A DNA stretch of 64,000 nt from Pontiella agarivorans. Lineage in GTDB: Bacteria > Verrucomicrobiota > Kiritimatiellia > Kiritimatiellales > Pontiellaceae. Below, piece by piece: positions 50,330 to 59,429 of this stretch. The position numbers were made by a program, and so were the translations under genes. Position 1 is the stretch's first letter. Every line of letters begins with the position of its first letter. The stretch is from contig NZ_JARVCO010000012.1 in the NCBI RefSeq assembly GCF_034531395.1, forward strand, positions 62,001-126,000. Reading direction: 5' to 3'. The notes beneath the pieces are model-generated. The model made no database searches, was not told the origin of the DNA, and saw only the letters and a list, made by a program, of their open reading frames with translations.

Positions 50330-51526
50330 ATGAAGATTCTCGTTATCAATTCAGGCTCCTCGTCGATTAAGTTTAAACTCTATGATACCGGCGATGCGGC
50401 CGGTCAGTTCCATGCTCTGTGCGAAGGTCAGGCGGATCGTATTGGCATTGACGGTTCGACGCTGGCTTATGCGAAAGCTGATGAGCCGAAGGAAAAATTC
50501 TTTATAGATCTGACCGATCATAAAGTGGCCATTGATGCCATTCTGAAAAAACTGACGGATGCTGAAGCCGGCGTGTTGTCGGGCCTTGAGGAATTAGGCG
50601 GTGTCGGCCATCGCGTCGTGCACGGCGGAGAAGATTTTACCGGCTCAGTGGTCATTGATCGGGATGTGATCAAGGCCATTGAACGTAACTCCATGCTGGC
50701 CCCGTTGCACAATCCTCCGAATCTTATGGGGATCAAGGCGATGGCTTCATTGCTTCCGGATATGCCACAGGTTGCGGTATTCGATACGGCGGTTCATCAG
50801 TCGATGCCGAAAAAGGCTTACTTGTATGCTTTGCCGCGCGCTCAGTATAAGGAATATAAAATTCGTAAATATGGTTTTCACGGCACGTCTCATGGCTATG
50901 TGGCGCAGAAGGCTGCTGAGCAGCTGGGCAAGGATCTGAAAGATCTGAAAATCATTACCTGTCATCTGGGCAACGGCGGTTCGCTGGCGGCTTTTCTGGA
51001 TGGAGTTTCGGTGGATACTTCGATGGGGTTCACACCCCTTGACGGCATCATTATGGGTACCCGTTCGGGAACGCTGGATCCGTATGTTCCGTTACATATT
51101 ATGGAATCGCAGGAGCTGAAGCCGGCTCAGGTCAGCACCATGATGAATAAGCAGGGGGGGCTGCTGGCTATTTCCGGAAGAAGTGATATGCGGGATAATG
51201 TTCAGGGCGCTCAGGAAGGCGATGCAGATTGCGCGCTGGCGATTGAAATGTTCTGTTACAGTATTCAGAAATATATCGGTTCCTATGCGGCGGCGATGAA
51301 TGGGGTGGACTGCATTGTCTTTACTGCAGGTGTCGGCGAAAATAATGCCATGTTGCGCGAAAAAATTCTGGAGAATTTCACCTTTCTCGGTGTGGAAGTC
51401 GATGCCGCTAAAAACAACGCAAATGAGACGGTGCTGACGACGGAAGCTTCGAAAGTCACTGCGCTTAAAATTCATACGAATGAAGAGCTGGTGATTGCGC
51501 TGGATACGTATAATCTGATTACGTAA
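50330..51526 (+). CDS. ackA: Acetate kinase
   Basis: 398 residues. Makes ATP from acetyl phosphate. VINSGSSSIKFKLYD at the N-terminus, FDTAVHQSMPKKAY with the conserved His and Asp, HLGNGGSLAA, and TAGVGENNAMLRE are the ASKHA-fold motifs. Forms an operon with pta. AGGAAAAG precedes the start. Confidence 0.98.
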   Translation: MKILVINSGSSSIKFKLYDTGDAAGQFHALCEGQADRIGIDGSTLAYAKADEPKEKFFIDLTDHKVAIDAILKKLTDAEAGVLSGLEELGGVGHRVVHGGEDFTGSVVIDRDVIKAIERNSMLAPLHNPPNLMGIKAMASLLPDMPQVAVFDTAVHQSMPKKAYLYALPRAQYKEYKIRKYGFHGTSHGYVAQKAAEQLGKDLKDLKIITCHLGNGGSLAAFLDGVSVDTSMGFTPLDGIIMGTRSGTLDPYVPLHIMESQELKPAQVSTMMNKQGGLLAISGRSDMRDNVQGAQEGDADCALAIEMFCYSIQKYIGSYAAAMNGVDCIVFTAGVGENNAMLREKILENFTFLGVEVDAAKNNANETVLTTEASKVTALKIHTNEELVIALDTYNLIT

Positions 51527-51569
51527 GCCGAAGTGTAATACTGCCCGGTCAGCATGGGCTGATGAAAGG

Positions 51570-51602
51570 GGATGACTGAAGAGGTCATCCTTTTTTCTTT
51601 TC
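51570..51602 (+). terminator. Rho-independent terminator after ackA
   Basis: GGATGAC (51570-51576) and GTCATCC (51584-51590), loop TGAAGAG, followed by TTTTTTCTTTT. Confidence 0.92.
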
Positions 51603-51663
51603 AGTTGGTTTTCAAACCGTGGAGAACTGTGCTTATGTGTATGTCCGTTTCCCGGAGATCTGT

Positions 51664-52284
51664 ATGTCTGAAAATGTAGTGAAGAAAACGTCCGCCTATG
51701 TCTGGTTCGATGCCGAGTTTACCTCGCTGAATCTTGAATCCGCACGCCTTCTGCAGGTGGCGGCCATTGTTACCGATACAGAGTTGAACCGCCTGCATCC
51801 TGAATCTGCTGATCTGAACCTTTGCATTAAATTGCCCGACGGGGAATCGGTCAGCGAATGGGTTGAGGAGAATCTTCCGGGGTTGGTTAAACAGTGCCGT
51901 TCTGCAGAAGCGGTTACACTTGAGGAGGCCGACCGCCAGCTTGCTTCCATGTTGGACCAGTATGCCGGAACTCCGTATGAAGCGATCTCCGGCCGTCCGG
52001 TGCTGGCGGGCAACAGTGTGCATAACGACTGGGTGCTGATGCGGCGGTTTCTTCCAGAGTTTGGAAGTCGTCTGCACTATCGTCTGCTGGACGTTTCGAC
52101 CCTTAAAATCCAGTGGACTGATATCCGTGGCGGGGCGGCGTTCGATAAGGACAGCGTGGCATTGCTGGATCAATATTTTCCGGCGGGCGGAATTAATACG
52201 GCCAATGCGCACGACGCATTGTTCGATATTAAGGCCTCTATTGCCGAGCTGGCGTATTACCGCGCAAACCTGTTTGCTCATTAA
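51664..52284 (+). CDS. orn: Oligoribonuclease (DEDDh exonuclease)
   Basis: 206 residues. Degrades di- to pentanucleotides left by RNA decay, including pGpG from c-di-GMP. DEDDh residues: Asp and Glu in WFDAEFTSLN, Asp in NSVHNDWVLM, His and Asp in NAHDALFDIKASI. The HYRLLDVSTLK and ELAYYRANLF stretches match Orn closely. I chose ATG 51664 behind CGGAGA; an upstream ATG at 51619 is less likely. It stands alone between ackA's terminator and ftsK. Confidence 0.92.
   Translation: MSENVVKKTSAYVWFDAEFTSLNLESARLLQVAAIVTDTELNRLHPESADLNLCIKLPDGESVSEWVEENLPGLVKQCRSAEAVTLEEADRQLASMLDQYAGTPYEAISGRPVLAGNSVHNDWVLMRRFLPEFGSRLHYRLLDVSTLKIQWTDIRGGAAFDKDSVALLDQYFPAGGINTANAHDALFDIKASIAELAYYRANLFAH
52052..52066. 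repeat. TTCCA-N5-TGGAA dyad inside orn
   Basis: Exact copy with inner bases GAGTT, within the orn coding region (frame encodes LPEFGS). Confidence 0.65.
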
Positions 52285-52376
52285 ACTGCTGCTCCAAATC
52301 CTGTGCTGTGCGCAGTGACGGTCCCTGTTGACGGTTGAATCTGTTTGTCCAAATTTCAAATAGGCATTTCTTAGTT

Positions 52377-52405
52377 TTGATTTGGGCAGGGCGCTTCTCT
52401 ATATT
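52377..52405 (+). promoter_or_regulatory. Promoter of ftsK, likely giving a leaderless mRNA
   Basis: TTGATT at 52377-52382 and TATATT at 52400-52405 with a 17-base spacer. The ftsK ATG is at 52412, seven bases after the -10 box, where transcription would normally begin. No Shine-Dalgarno sequence lies between. Confidence 0.7.
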
Positions 52406-52411
52406 CCGGCA

Positions 52412-54838
52412 ATGGCAAAAACAAAGACAGAAGAGCCGGCGCGTTCCGTCTGGCGTGAAATTTTCGGAGTGCTGATCGCATTGATCGGCCTGATGATTCT
52501 TTTGGGGATTCTGACCTATAAACCGGATCAGATTTCAAAATTTACGAATAATCCGAACTGGAGTAATAACCTGATCGGTATTTTCGGTGCAAAAACCGCA
52601 TTTTTTGCATTCATGTATTTCGGGGTGGCGGGCCTGTTTCTTCCGTTCGGTATCATTTGGGTAGGCATCTCTTCGCTGTTATGGTCGGCCCGCAAAATTT
52701 ATCCGAAACTGCTTTGGTTTACTCTGGCACTGTTCTGCCTGGCAGGGCTGGCCGATATGAATGAGCAGTTCTGGATGGACTGGGTTGAGGCCCGGAATGT
52801 CGGAACACCGGGCGGTCTGATGGGGGAAGTGCTCGCACAGCGTTCGCTGGGCTTCTGGATCGGCCATGTCGGAGCCGGGATTGTGTTCTTTGTGCTCGGG
52901 TTTATTGCGGTTGTTCGCATGTTTGATCTGCAGATTGTCGAATTATGCAAACTGGCCTGGGAGAAGGTCCGGGCGCTGAAACTGGAGAAGCCAAGCGAGG
53001 AAGAGGTTTTTGAGAAAAAACGCAAAAAAGGGGTGAAGGCTCAAGCAGCGCCAAAGCCGGAGCCGAAACCGAAACGGGTCCGGAAACCGCGTAAACCCCG
53101 GGCGGAATCCCGGGCGGTCCCCGTCGCTGAAGAGGCGGCCGCGGAACCGGATATAGACATTCGGGCTATCGTCGAAGAACAACAGAAAAGTACCGCAAAA
53201 GCAGAGTCCGGAAAAACCGTACCGCCGAAAGTTGAGAAGGCGAAACCTAAATCGAAAGCCAAGCAGGAAGCCGCCGCTGAAGACGCTGCTTTTTCCAGCA
53301 GGCTCGAAACCGATGGACACGATTACAAGCTGCCCCCGCTGGATTTGCTGGATCCTGCCGTTCCGCAGGCCAAGGGGATGTCGGCTTCCGAGGTTGCCGA
53401 CACCGCGCAGGTGTTGCAGAGCACCCTCGAGGAGTTCGGCGTGGAGGCTAAAGTGACCGGCGTGCAGCAGGGCCCCGTGGTTACCTGCTATGAAATTCTG
53501 CCGGCGCCGGGTGTGCGTGTTGAACGCATCAAAAATCTGGCCGATAATATTGCCCTGAAAATGCATGCGGAAAGTATCCGTATTCAGGCTCCAATTCCGG
53601 GGAAAGGGGTCTGCGGCGTTGAGGTTCCGAATACAACCCGGGCGGCGGTATTCTTCCGCGATATGATTGAAAGCGCGGAATTCCAAAATGGAAAGAGTGC
53701 GCTTCCGTTGGTACTGGGTAAGGACGTCAGCGGCGAAACCATGGTGTATGATCTCGCTAAAATGCCGCATCTGCTGATTGCCGGTGCGACCGGTGCCGGT
53801 AAATCAGTCTGTATGAATTCCATTCTGACCGGCTTGCTCATGAAGCATTCTCCGGATGATCTGCGCATGATTCTGGTCGATCCGAAAACGGTTGAATTTC
53901 ATCAGTATAACAATTTGCCTCATCTGGTGGTTCCCGTCATTACCAACGCCAAAAAGGTGGCGCTCGGCCTCAAATGGGCAATCGATGAAATGGAGCGCCG
54001 TTTCAAGTGGTTCCGCCAGGCCGGGGTGCGCGATTTACCGGGATTCAATGCGCGTGCGGTGGCTAAACAGGAGGAGCTCTTCGGAGAAGAGGTCGTGACT
54101 GATCCGGATAAAAAGAAAGCGGACCTGCCCGACAAACTGCCGTATATCGTAATTGTGATTGACGAGCTTGCCGATCTGATGGCGGTGGCGCAGGCCGAAA
54201 TTGAAGCCGGTATTGCCCGGTTGGCCGCGAAGTCGCGTGCGGCGGGGATTCATATGATTTTGGCGACGCAGCGTCCGGACGTGAAGGTTATCACCGGTAC
54301 AATCAAGGCCAACTTCCCGGTGCGTATTGCCTTTAAGGTTTCGCAGAAAGTGGACAGCCGTACGATTCTCGACCGCATGGGGGCGGATTCGCTGCTGGGT
54401 AAAGGCGATATGCTCGTGCTTCCGCCCGGATCCGATAAGCTGATCCGATCGCAGGGCGCATTTACCGGTGATTCAGAAATTGATAATGTAACCAATTTCT
54501 GGAAGGAACAGAGCCAGCCGGAATTCATTACGGAAATTCACGAAAAAATTGAAAAGCCGAGCACAGACCTTCCTGAAATGGATGATGGCGGCGATGACGA
54601 AATAATTGAGCAGGCGCTGGAGGTGATCCGTCAGACAAAGCGGGCTTCGACCTCTTCATTACAGCGCCGGCTGCGCATCGGTTACACCCGCGCCGCGCGT
54701 GTGATGGATCAGCTTGAAGAACGCGGAATTATCGGGCCGCCGGATGGTGCCGGTCCGCGCGAAATTCTGATTGATTTAGACGGGGAAATTCCCAGGAACA
54801 CAGGAGCAATAGAAGACGATGGAACAAGCGAGTCTTAA
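52412..54838 (+). CDS. ftsK: DNA translocase FtsK/SpoIIIE
   Basis: 808 residues. Couples chromosome segregation to division at the septum. Four N-terminal membrane segments (about 15-180), a Lys/Pro/Glu-rich linker (about 195-290), then the motor: alpha and beta domains with Walker A GATGAGKS (458-465), Walker B YIVIVIDELADLM, LATQRPDVKVITG, and a C-terminal winged-helix gamma domain (RRLRIGYTRAARVMDQLEERG) that reads KOPS sites. No Shine-Dalgarno sequence precedes the ATG; see the promoter entry. Overlaps the next gene by 20 bases. Confidence 0.97.
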   Translation: MAKTKTEEPARSVWREIFGVLIALIGLMILLGILTYKPDQISKFTNNPNWSNNLIGIFGAKTAFFAFMYFGVAGLFLPFGIIWVGISSLLWSARKIYPKLLWFTLALFCLAGLADMNEQFWMDWVEARNVGTPGGLMGEVLAQRSLGFWIGHVGAGIVFFVLGFIAVVRMFDLQIVELCKLAWEKVRALKLEKPSEEEVFEKKRKKGVKAQAAPKPEPKPKRVRKPRKPRAESRAVPVAEEAAAEPDIDIRAIVEEQQKSTAKAESGKTVPPKVEKAKPKSKAKQEAAAEDAAFSSRLETDGHDYKLPPLDLLDPAVPQAKGMSASEVADTAQVLQSTLEEFGVEAKVTGVQQGPVVTCYEILPAPGVRVERIKNLADNIALKMHAESIRIQAPIPGKGVCGVEVPNTTRAAVFFRDMIESAEFQNGKSALPLVLGKDVSGETMVYDLAKMPHLLIAGATGAGKSVCMNSILTGLLMKHSPDDLRMILVDPKTVEFHQYNNLPHLVVPVITNAKKVALGLKWAIDEMERRFKWFRQAGVRDLPGFNARAVAKQEELFGEEVVTDPDKKKADLPDKLPYIVIVIDELADLMAVAQAEIEAGIARLAAKSRAAGIHMILATQRPDVKVITGTIKANFPVRIAFKVSQKVDSRTILDRMGADSLLGKGDMLVLPPGSDKLIRSQGAFTGDSEIDNVTNFWKEQSQPEFITEIHEKIEKPSTDLPEMDDGGDDEIIEQALEVIRQTKRASTSSLQRRLRIGYTRAARVMDQLEERGIIGPPDGAGPREILIDLDGEIPRNTGAIEDDGTSES

Positions 54839-55454
54839 TATAGGAACAATCGGGCAGCGGCTCGAGGCCGCCCGCCAGGCCAAGGGCGTCACAGTTTCCG
54901 AGGCCGGACAGGCCACCAAGATCCTGTCAAAATTTATCGAGGCGATGGAGCACGATGATTTCGGTGCTTTGTCAGCCCCGGTTTATGCCAAAAGTTTTAT
55001 CCGCATGTATGCCCAGTATCTGGGAATGGATGCTGCGCCTTTGGTGGATGAATATATTGCTCAGCATGCCCCGAAGACGAAGTTGAAGCTGACCGAGGAA
55101 GCCCGTCATAATCTGGCCAAAGCTGACCGTGTTCCTGGCGACGCGGGGAATGCGCCGGAAGCGGTGGCCGCCCCACGGTCCGGTGGCGGAGCCCGTGCCG
55201 TATTCGGCGAGGTGAATGACGCGATTACGAATCTTTCCGGGAGTGGTATTCCGCTTAAGCTGATCGGTGCCGTGTTGGGAGGTTTGATTCTGATTGGAAT
55301 TATTGTGCTTTCTGTCTCGCAGTGTTCCGATGAAGAGGCGACGGAGCCTCGTGCCGCCGGTGGTGCGGCTTCGGTGGAGCACCCGTTGATTACGGATGGT
55401 GTTCCGGACGCTTTTCTTGCGCAGCCCGGAGTGGTTGAAACCGATACCAAGTAG
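54819..55454 (+). CDS. RodZ-like helix-turn-helix membrane protein
   Basis: 211 residues. An N-terminal Cro/C1-type HTH domain of the RodZ kind (IGQRLEAARQAKGVTVSEAG, then YAKSFIRMYAQYLGM), a Gly/Ala-rich linker, one transmembrane helix (about 147-167, PLKLIGAVLGGLILIGIIVL) and a short, unstructured outer tail ending the protein early; the periplasmic beta domain of E. coli RodZ is missing. RodZ links MreB to the wall machinery. The neighbours ftsK and pgsA fit a cell-envelope role. Start lies inside the end of ftsK. Confidence 0.85.
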   Translation: MEQASLNIGTIGQRLEAARQAKGVTVSEAGQATKILSKFIEAMEHDDFGALSAPVYAKSFIRMYAQYLGMDAAPLVDEYIAQHAPKTKLKLTEEARHNLAKADRVPGDAGNAPEAVAAPRSGGGARAVFGEVNDAITNLSGSGIPLKLIGAVLGGLILIGIIVLSVSQCSDEEATEPRAAGGAASVEHPLITDGVPDAFLAQPGVVETDTK

Positions 55455-55505
55455 CGGAATGAATTGAATTCGCCCTGTTCCGGAAAACTGAAAATCAGGA
55501 TAATT

Positions 55506-56072
55506 ATGAAAAGCCTCCCGAATCATCTGACCGTAAGCCGTTTCTGGATGACCGCCGTAATGATGGTCTGCATGACGCTGGATTTTCCCTATGCCCGTAT
55601 TGCTGCGCTGGTCATCTTTATTCTGGCAAGTGTTACAGATGCGCTCGACGGCTATCTGGCCCGCAACTTTTTCGGCGTCACTTCATTTGGCAAGCTGATG
55701 GATCCTCTGGCCGACAAGGTGCTGGTTTGTGCCGCCTTTATCGGGTTTGTGGAGCTCGACTGTATTGCCGCATGGATGGTGGTGCTGATCATTGCCCGTG
55801 AATTTATGGTGACCGGCCTGCGTCTGTTGATGATTGAAAAAGGGATTGTAATGCCGGCCGGGCCGTGGGGGAAAATCAAAACCACCGTCCAGATGGTGGC
55901 GATCAGCCTTTATTTCTTCGGCCTGATCTGGGAATCGGAATTTCTTCCAATGCCGGGAACTGCCTATGCCGAATGGCTGGGTATGGGTGCGGCTCTGATA
56001 ACGGCGTGGTCAGGTGTGGTGTATTTCTGGCAGCAGCGGCATACCATCTGGGAGAAGGAAGAAGAAGGTTGA
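55506..56072 (+). CDS. pgsA: CDP-diacylglycerol--glycerol-3-phosphate 3-phosphatidyltransferase
   Basis: 188 residues. First step of phosphatidylglycerol synthesis at the inner membrane. The CDP-alcohol phosphotransferase signature DG-X2-AR-X8-G-X3-D-X3-D is complete (DALDGYLARNFFGVTSFGK, then LMDPLADK). About five hydrophobic helices. ATG 55506 chosen because AGGA lies six bases upstream. Downstream gene starts seven bases after the stop. Confidence 0.95.
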   Translation: MKSLPNHLTVSRFWMTAVMMVCMTLDFPYARIAALVIFILASVTDALDGYLARNFFGVTSFGKLMDPLADKVLVCAAFIGFVELDCIAAWMVVLIIAREFMVTGLRLLMIEKGIVMPAGPWGKIKTTVQMVAISLYFFGLIWESEFLPMPGTAYAEWLGMGAALITAWSGVVYFWQQRHTIWEKEEEG

Positions 56073-56078
56073 TTGGCC

Positions 56079-56687
56079 ATGGGACGTAACAATGTTGAAA
56101 ACTGGCGCGTGCAGAAATGTGCGAAGAGCTGTGCGGTCTGCGAACATGAATTTGAAGATAAAGAACGTCTCTATTCCAAGCTGATTTTTGAAGACGGGCA
56201 GTATGTCCGGCAGGATCTATGCAAAAAATGCTGGGATAAAAAAGATCCCGGTCTGAGTTCCTGGAAAACCACCTTCATTGTGCCGCCGCCACCCGAAGAG
56301 GAAGCGGTGAAAAAAGAAAATGCGGAATCGTTGCTGCGCCGCCTCATGGCCAAAGAAAAAGAAGAGGACTACGCCGCAATTTTTATTCTGACCGTTATGC
56401 TTGAGCGTAAAAAAATCCTCGTTGAGCGCGATGTGCGTAAAAGCGAGGACGGGCAGCGGCTTCGAATTTATGAGCACAAGAAAACCAACGAAAGTTTCAT
56501 GGTGCTTGATCCTGAACTGAAACTCGATGAACTTGAATCGGTACAGGAGCAGGTCGTTGCGCTGCTCAGCGGCCATATGCCGGATGACGAAGAGGTTATC
56601 CCGCTCAAGAACCGGAAGGCCCGTCCTTCGCGCCGTCCCAAACTCTGGAAACGTTGGCGTTACTCTGGCCGCTGGTGCGCATTGTAA
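56079..56687 (+). CDS. Conserved hypothetical protein with N-terminal zinc-ribbon-like cysteines
   Basis: 202 residues; family not recognised, although it resembles uncharacterised PVC-group proteins from memory. The first 55 residues have two Cys pairs, CAVC (with a further Cys just before it) and CKKCW, as in a treble-clef or zinc ribbon (SCAVCEHEFEDKERLYSKL). The middle (about 75-160) is charged and helical (LLRRLMAKEKEEDYAAIFIL), the end is Arg/Pro-rich. Starts at ATG 56079; a TTG two codons earlier is possible. Follows pgsA closely on the same strand. Zinc binding is inferred, function unknown. Confidence 0.8.
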   Translation: MGRNNVENWRVQKCAKSCAVCEHEFEDKERLYSKLIFEDGQYVRQDLCKKCWDKKDPGLSSWKTTFIVPPPPEEEAVKKENAESLLRRLMAKEKEEDYAAIFILTVMLERKKILVERDVRKSEDGQRLRIYEHKKTNESFMVLDPELKLDELESVQEQVVALLSGHMPDDEEVIPLKNRKARPSRRPKLWKRWRYSGRWCAL

Positions 56688-56694
56688 AGGCCGG

Positions 56695-57036
56695 TCAGGC
56701 CTTTTTAACAAATTCGGATTTCAGTTTCATGGGGCCGAAACCGGGGATTTTGCAGTCAATATTGTGATCGCCTTCGACGAGACGGATACTTTTGACTTTG
56801 GTGCCGACTTTGAGCGGTTGTGAAGCGCCTTTGACTTTCAGATCTTTCGCCACCGTGATTGAATCGCCGTCCTGCAATATGTTACCGACAGCATCTTTTA
56901 CGACCGGTTCGTCACTGACGTCTTCCGCTGAGGTCGTTCCGCTCCACTCATGCCCGCAGTCGGGACAGTTGAAGAGATCCTGGACTTCGTAGGCATATTC
57001 TGATCCGCATTCGGGGCAGTTGGGTATATTGCTCAT
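56695..57036 (-). CDS. PhnA/YjdM-family zinc-ribbon protein
   Basis: 113 residues. N-terminal zinc ribbon with [10 protein letters not shown] and NCPDCGHEW, followed by the conserved PhnA domain ([46 protein letters not shown]). Despite the name, the family is not established as a phosphonoacetate hydrolase, and no phn genes are near. I chose ATG 57036 because the zinc ribbon then starts the protein. Convergent with the previous gene, seven bases apart; 105 bases after larE on the same strand. Confidence 0.93.
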   Translation of the reverse strand: MSNIPNCPECGSEYAYEVQDLFNCPDCGHEWSGTTSAEDVSDEPVVKDAVGNILQDGDSITVAKDLKVKGASQPLKVGTKVKSIRLVEGDHNIDCKIPGFGPMKLKSEFVKKA

Positions 57037-57141
57037 GATTTTCTTTCTGTGTTCTAAGTTTATTGTGTGTGGGTTAAAGATGGCTTCTGTCAGCACAAAA
57101 TAACGATTCTATTTTGATTTGGCGGGATGCTCTGTCTGCAT

Positions 57142-57933
57142 TCAGGCACTCGATCCCATGGTGTAGCCGCTGAGGTCGAGGGTGACAAATCGGTAACCGG
57201 TTTTTTTTATGGCATTCACGATTTCGATGCGCTCGTTCATCATTTTATCAAAATCGGCTGAATCAATTTCGATGCGGCAGAGATCGTCGTGATGGCGAAT
57301 ACGATACTGTGAATAACCGCGTGCGCGCAAAATAGCTTCGGCCTTTTCAACCTGAGTCATGGCTTCGAGTTCAATGCGGGTTCCTGTGGGAAACCGGGAG
57401 CCGAGACAGGCGAAGGAGGCTTTGCCTGCGGTTGGAAGTCCACGCCGTTCGCTGAGGAGGCGAACTTCCTTTTTATAAAGTCCCGCATTCTGCAGCGGGG
57501 CAATGACGCAGTGGTTGGCGGCGGCCTGGGTGCCGGGACGGACGTCGCCTTTATCATCTTCAATCGCGCCATGTGCCAGGATAATGTCACCGAATTCGGA
57601 AAGGATCATTTCCATTTTGGTGAAGAGTTCGTTCTTGCAGTGGAAGCAACGGTCGCCTTTGTTTTCGAGATAGTCGTCTTTCAGATGTTCTTCGGTTTTG
57701 ATGATGCGGAGGTTCCAGCCGCGGTCGGTGGCCATTTGAACGGCTTCCTGCAGTTCTTCACGGGGGATAGACGGCGAATCGGCGATGACCATCATGGCAT
57801 TATGGCCTAAAGCCTCGTGCGCGACATCGGCGAGGTAGGTGGAGTCTACGCCGCCGGAATAAGCGATGGCTATGGAGCCGTAGGATTTCAGTTCTTCGAG
57901 CAATACCTGCTCTTTTTCATCGATCAAATTCAT
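57142..57933 (-). CDS. larE: Sacrificial sulfur transferase LarE
   Basis: 263 residues. In lactate racemase maturation LarE donates sulfur from its own cysteine to build the nickel-pincer nucleotide. PP-loop ATPase motif SGGVDSTYLA (26-35) and the sacrificial Cys176 in KASFACLGSRFPTGT, the same residue number as in the Lactobacillus enzyme. Two more cysteines (Cys96, Cys99 in DRCFHCK) are family features. Last gene of the btuF-btuD-btuC-cobQ-larE run, 17 bases after cobQ. LarA, LarB and LarC are not in the window, so the client is unknown. Confidence 0.93.
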   Translation of the reverse strand: MNLIDEKEQVLLEELKSYGSIAIAYSGGVDSTYLADVAHEALGHNAMMVIADSPSIPREELQEAVQMATDRGWNLRIIKTEEHLKDDYLENKGDRCFHCKNELFTKMEMILSEFGDIILAHGAIEDDKGDVRPGTQAAANHCVIAPLQNAGLYKKEVRLLSERRGLPTAGKASFACLGSRFPTGTRIELEAMTQVEKAEAILRARGYSQYRIRHHDDLCRIEIDSADFDKMMNERIEIVNAIKKTGYRFVTLDLSGYTMGSSA

Positions 57934-57950
57934 GGCTGAACAGTATCAGA

Positions 57951-59429
57951 TCAGCGTGAAAAGGCGATATCAATCAGCCGTTCCATATCGAGATTTTTTT
58001 CAAAATGTTCTGCCAGCCGGTCGTATTGCTGTTGCTTGAATGTCGCGGAAATCTGCGTGTCTTCGGCGGGATAGTCCGGGTCGAGTTTTTGCAGGAACCC
58101 GTTACGGAAGTCGGGAGAATCAAACAGGCCGTGGAAATAAGAGCCCATGATTCTTCCATTGTTGGAAACTGCGCCGTCCGTATCCGTTTCGTTTTTCCCA
58201 TTTCGGCGGTTGATCCGGAGGAACGGTTGGGCCGTGTGCCGGGTGGTGCGGCCCATGTGGATTTCATATCCTTCAATCGGAGTGCCGTTGGGGAGTTTTC
58301 CTCGGGAACGGGAGAGCTGTTTTTCTTTTGCCAGTACAGTTTCAATATCGAGCAGGTCGAAGCCGGGGGACGTGCCGGGAGATCCTTCGACTCCATGAGG
58401 GTCGGCGATGCTGCAACCGAGCATCTGAAACCCGCCGCAAATGCCCAGTACGGTTCCTTTAAAATTGCGGATAGGTGTTTCCCAGCTTTCGTCTCGAAGC
58501 CACTGCAGGTCGAAACGAACATTTTTCGTTCCGGGGAGAATCAATGCGTCATAGCCGTCCAAGTTCCGGGGTTTGGAAAGGTAGTGAAAACGAACGGCGT
58601 CGTTGCGAATGAGCGGGTTGAAATCGGTGAAGTTGGAGATGTGGGGTAATCGGATGCAGGCTATATTTATTTTTCCGGGAACGGGGCCGTTTGGCGGGTC
58701 AATAACGGTTTCAAGCGGGAGGCCGTCCTCGGAGTCGATTTCAATATGCCGGAAATAGGGAATCAGACCGAGTACGGGGAGCCCGGTCTGTTCTTCCAGA
58801 TAGCGGATGCCGTCGTCGAATAACGAGGCATCGCCGCGGAATTTATTGATGATGAAACCGGCGACCCGTTTGCGGTCTTGGGGCGGCATTACGGCAAGTG
58901 AGCCGATGATCTGCGCAAAAACGCCGCCGCGGTCGATGTCGGCCACCAGAATAACCGGTGCGTCGGCAGCATGGGCGGTTTCAAAGTTCACAAAATCACG
59001 GGATCGAAGATTCACTTCGGCGCACGAACCGGCCCCTTCGATGATCACCAGTTCATATGTGTTTTTCAGTTTTTCCAAGGATTGGAAGGCGGGTACACGG
59101 ATTTTTGACGTGTCTTTAAAGTAGTCGGCCGCCAGTGCGCTGCCGATGGATTTGCCTTGCAGTATGACCTGTGCGCCGGTGTCGGTATTGGGTTTCAGCA
59201 GGACGGGATTCATATCGGTGTGTGGTTCAATTTCACAGGCTTCGGCCTGTACCGCCTGGGCGCGTCCCATTTCTCCGCCTTCGAGGGTGACGTAGGCGTT
59301 GTTCGACATGTTCTGCGCTTTGTAGGGCGCAACAGAATGGCCTCGTTTTTTAAGGATGCGCCCGATCGCGGTGACGACGATGCTTTTGCCTACGTCGGAG
59401 CCGGTGCCGAAAAAGGCGATGGCGCTCAT
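57951..59429 (-). CDS. cobQ: Cobyric acid synthase
   Basis: 492 residues. Amidates four side chains of adenosyl-cobyrinic acid a,c-diamide in B12 synthesis or salvage. N-terminal P-loop-like domain (FFGTGSDVGKSIVVTAIGR), AQNMSNNAYVT, then a class I glutamine amidotransferase domain with the active-site Cys in LGICGGFQMLG and the catalytic His in YFHGLFD. The ATG at 59429 overlaps the btuC stop as ATGA. Its only B12-synthesis companion here is the importer, suggesting salvage of imported intermediates or that the other cob genes are elsewhere. Confidence 0.95.
   Translation of the reverse strand: MSAIAFFGTGSDVGKSIVVTAIGRILKKRGHSVAPYKAQNMSNNAYVTLEGGEMGRAQAVQAEACEIEPHTDMNPVLLKPNTDTGAQVILQGKSIGSALAADYFKDTSKIRVPAFQSLEKLKNTYELVIIEGAGSCAEVNLRSRDFVNFETAHAADAPVILVADIDRGGVFAQIIGSLAVMPPQDRKRVAGFIINKFRGDASLFDDGIRYLEEQTGLPVLGLIPYFRHIEIDSEDGLPLETVIDPPNGPVPGKINIACIRLPHISNFTDFNPLIRNDAVRFHYLSKPRNLDGYDALILPGTKNVRFDLQWLRDESWETPIRNFKGTVLGICGGFQMLGCSIADPHGVEGSPGTSPGFDLLDIETVLAKEKQLSRSRGKLPNGTPIEGYEIHMGRTTRHTAQPFLRINRRNGKNETDTDGAVSNNGRIMGSYFHGLFDSPDFRNGFLQKLDPDYPAEDTQISATFKQQQYDRLAEHFEKNLDMERLIDIAFSR
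59073..59087. repeat. TTCCA-N5-TGGAA dyad inside cobQ
   Basis: Perfect TTCCAA-GGA-TTGGAA. On the minus strand it encodes F-Q-S-L-E, so coding constraint could explain it. Confidence 0.65.

Noticed and set aside
53681-53693. TTCCAAAATGGAA in ftsK as another dyad copy
   Set aside because: The spacer is three bases, not five, so it does not fit the 15-bp pattern; likewise TTCCATTGTTGGAA at 58154 with a four-base spacer.
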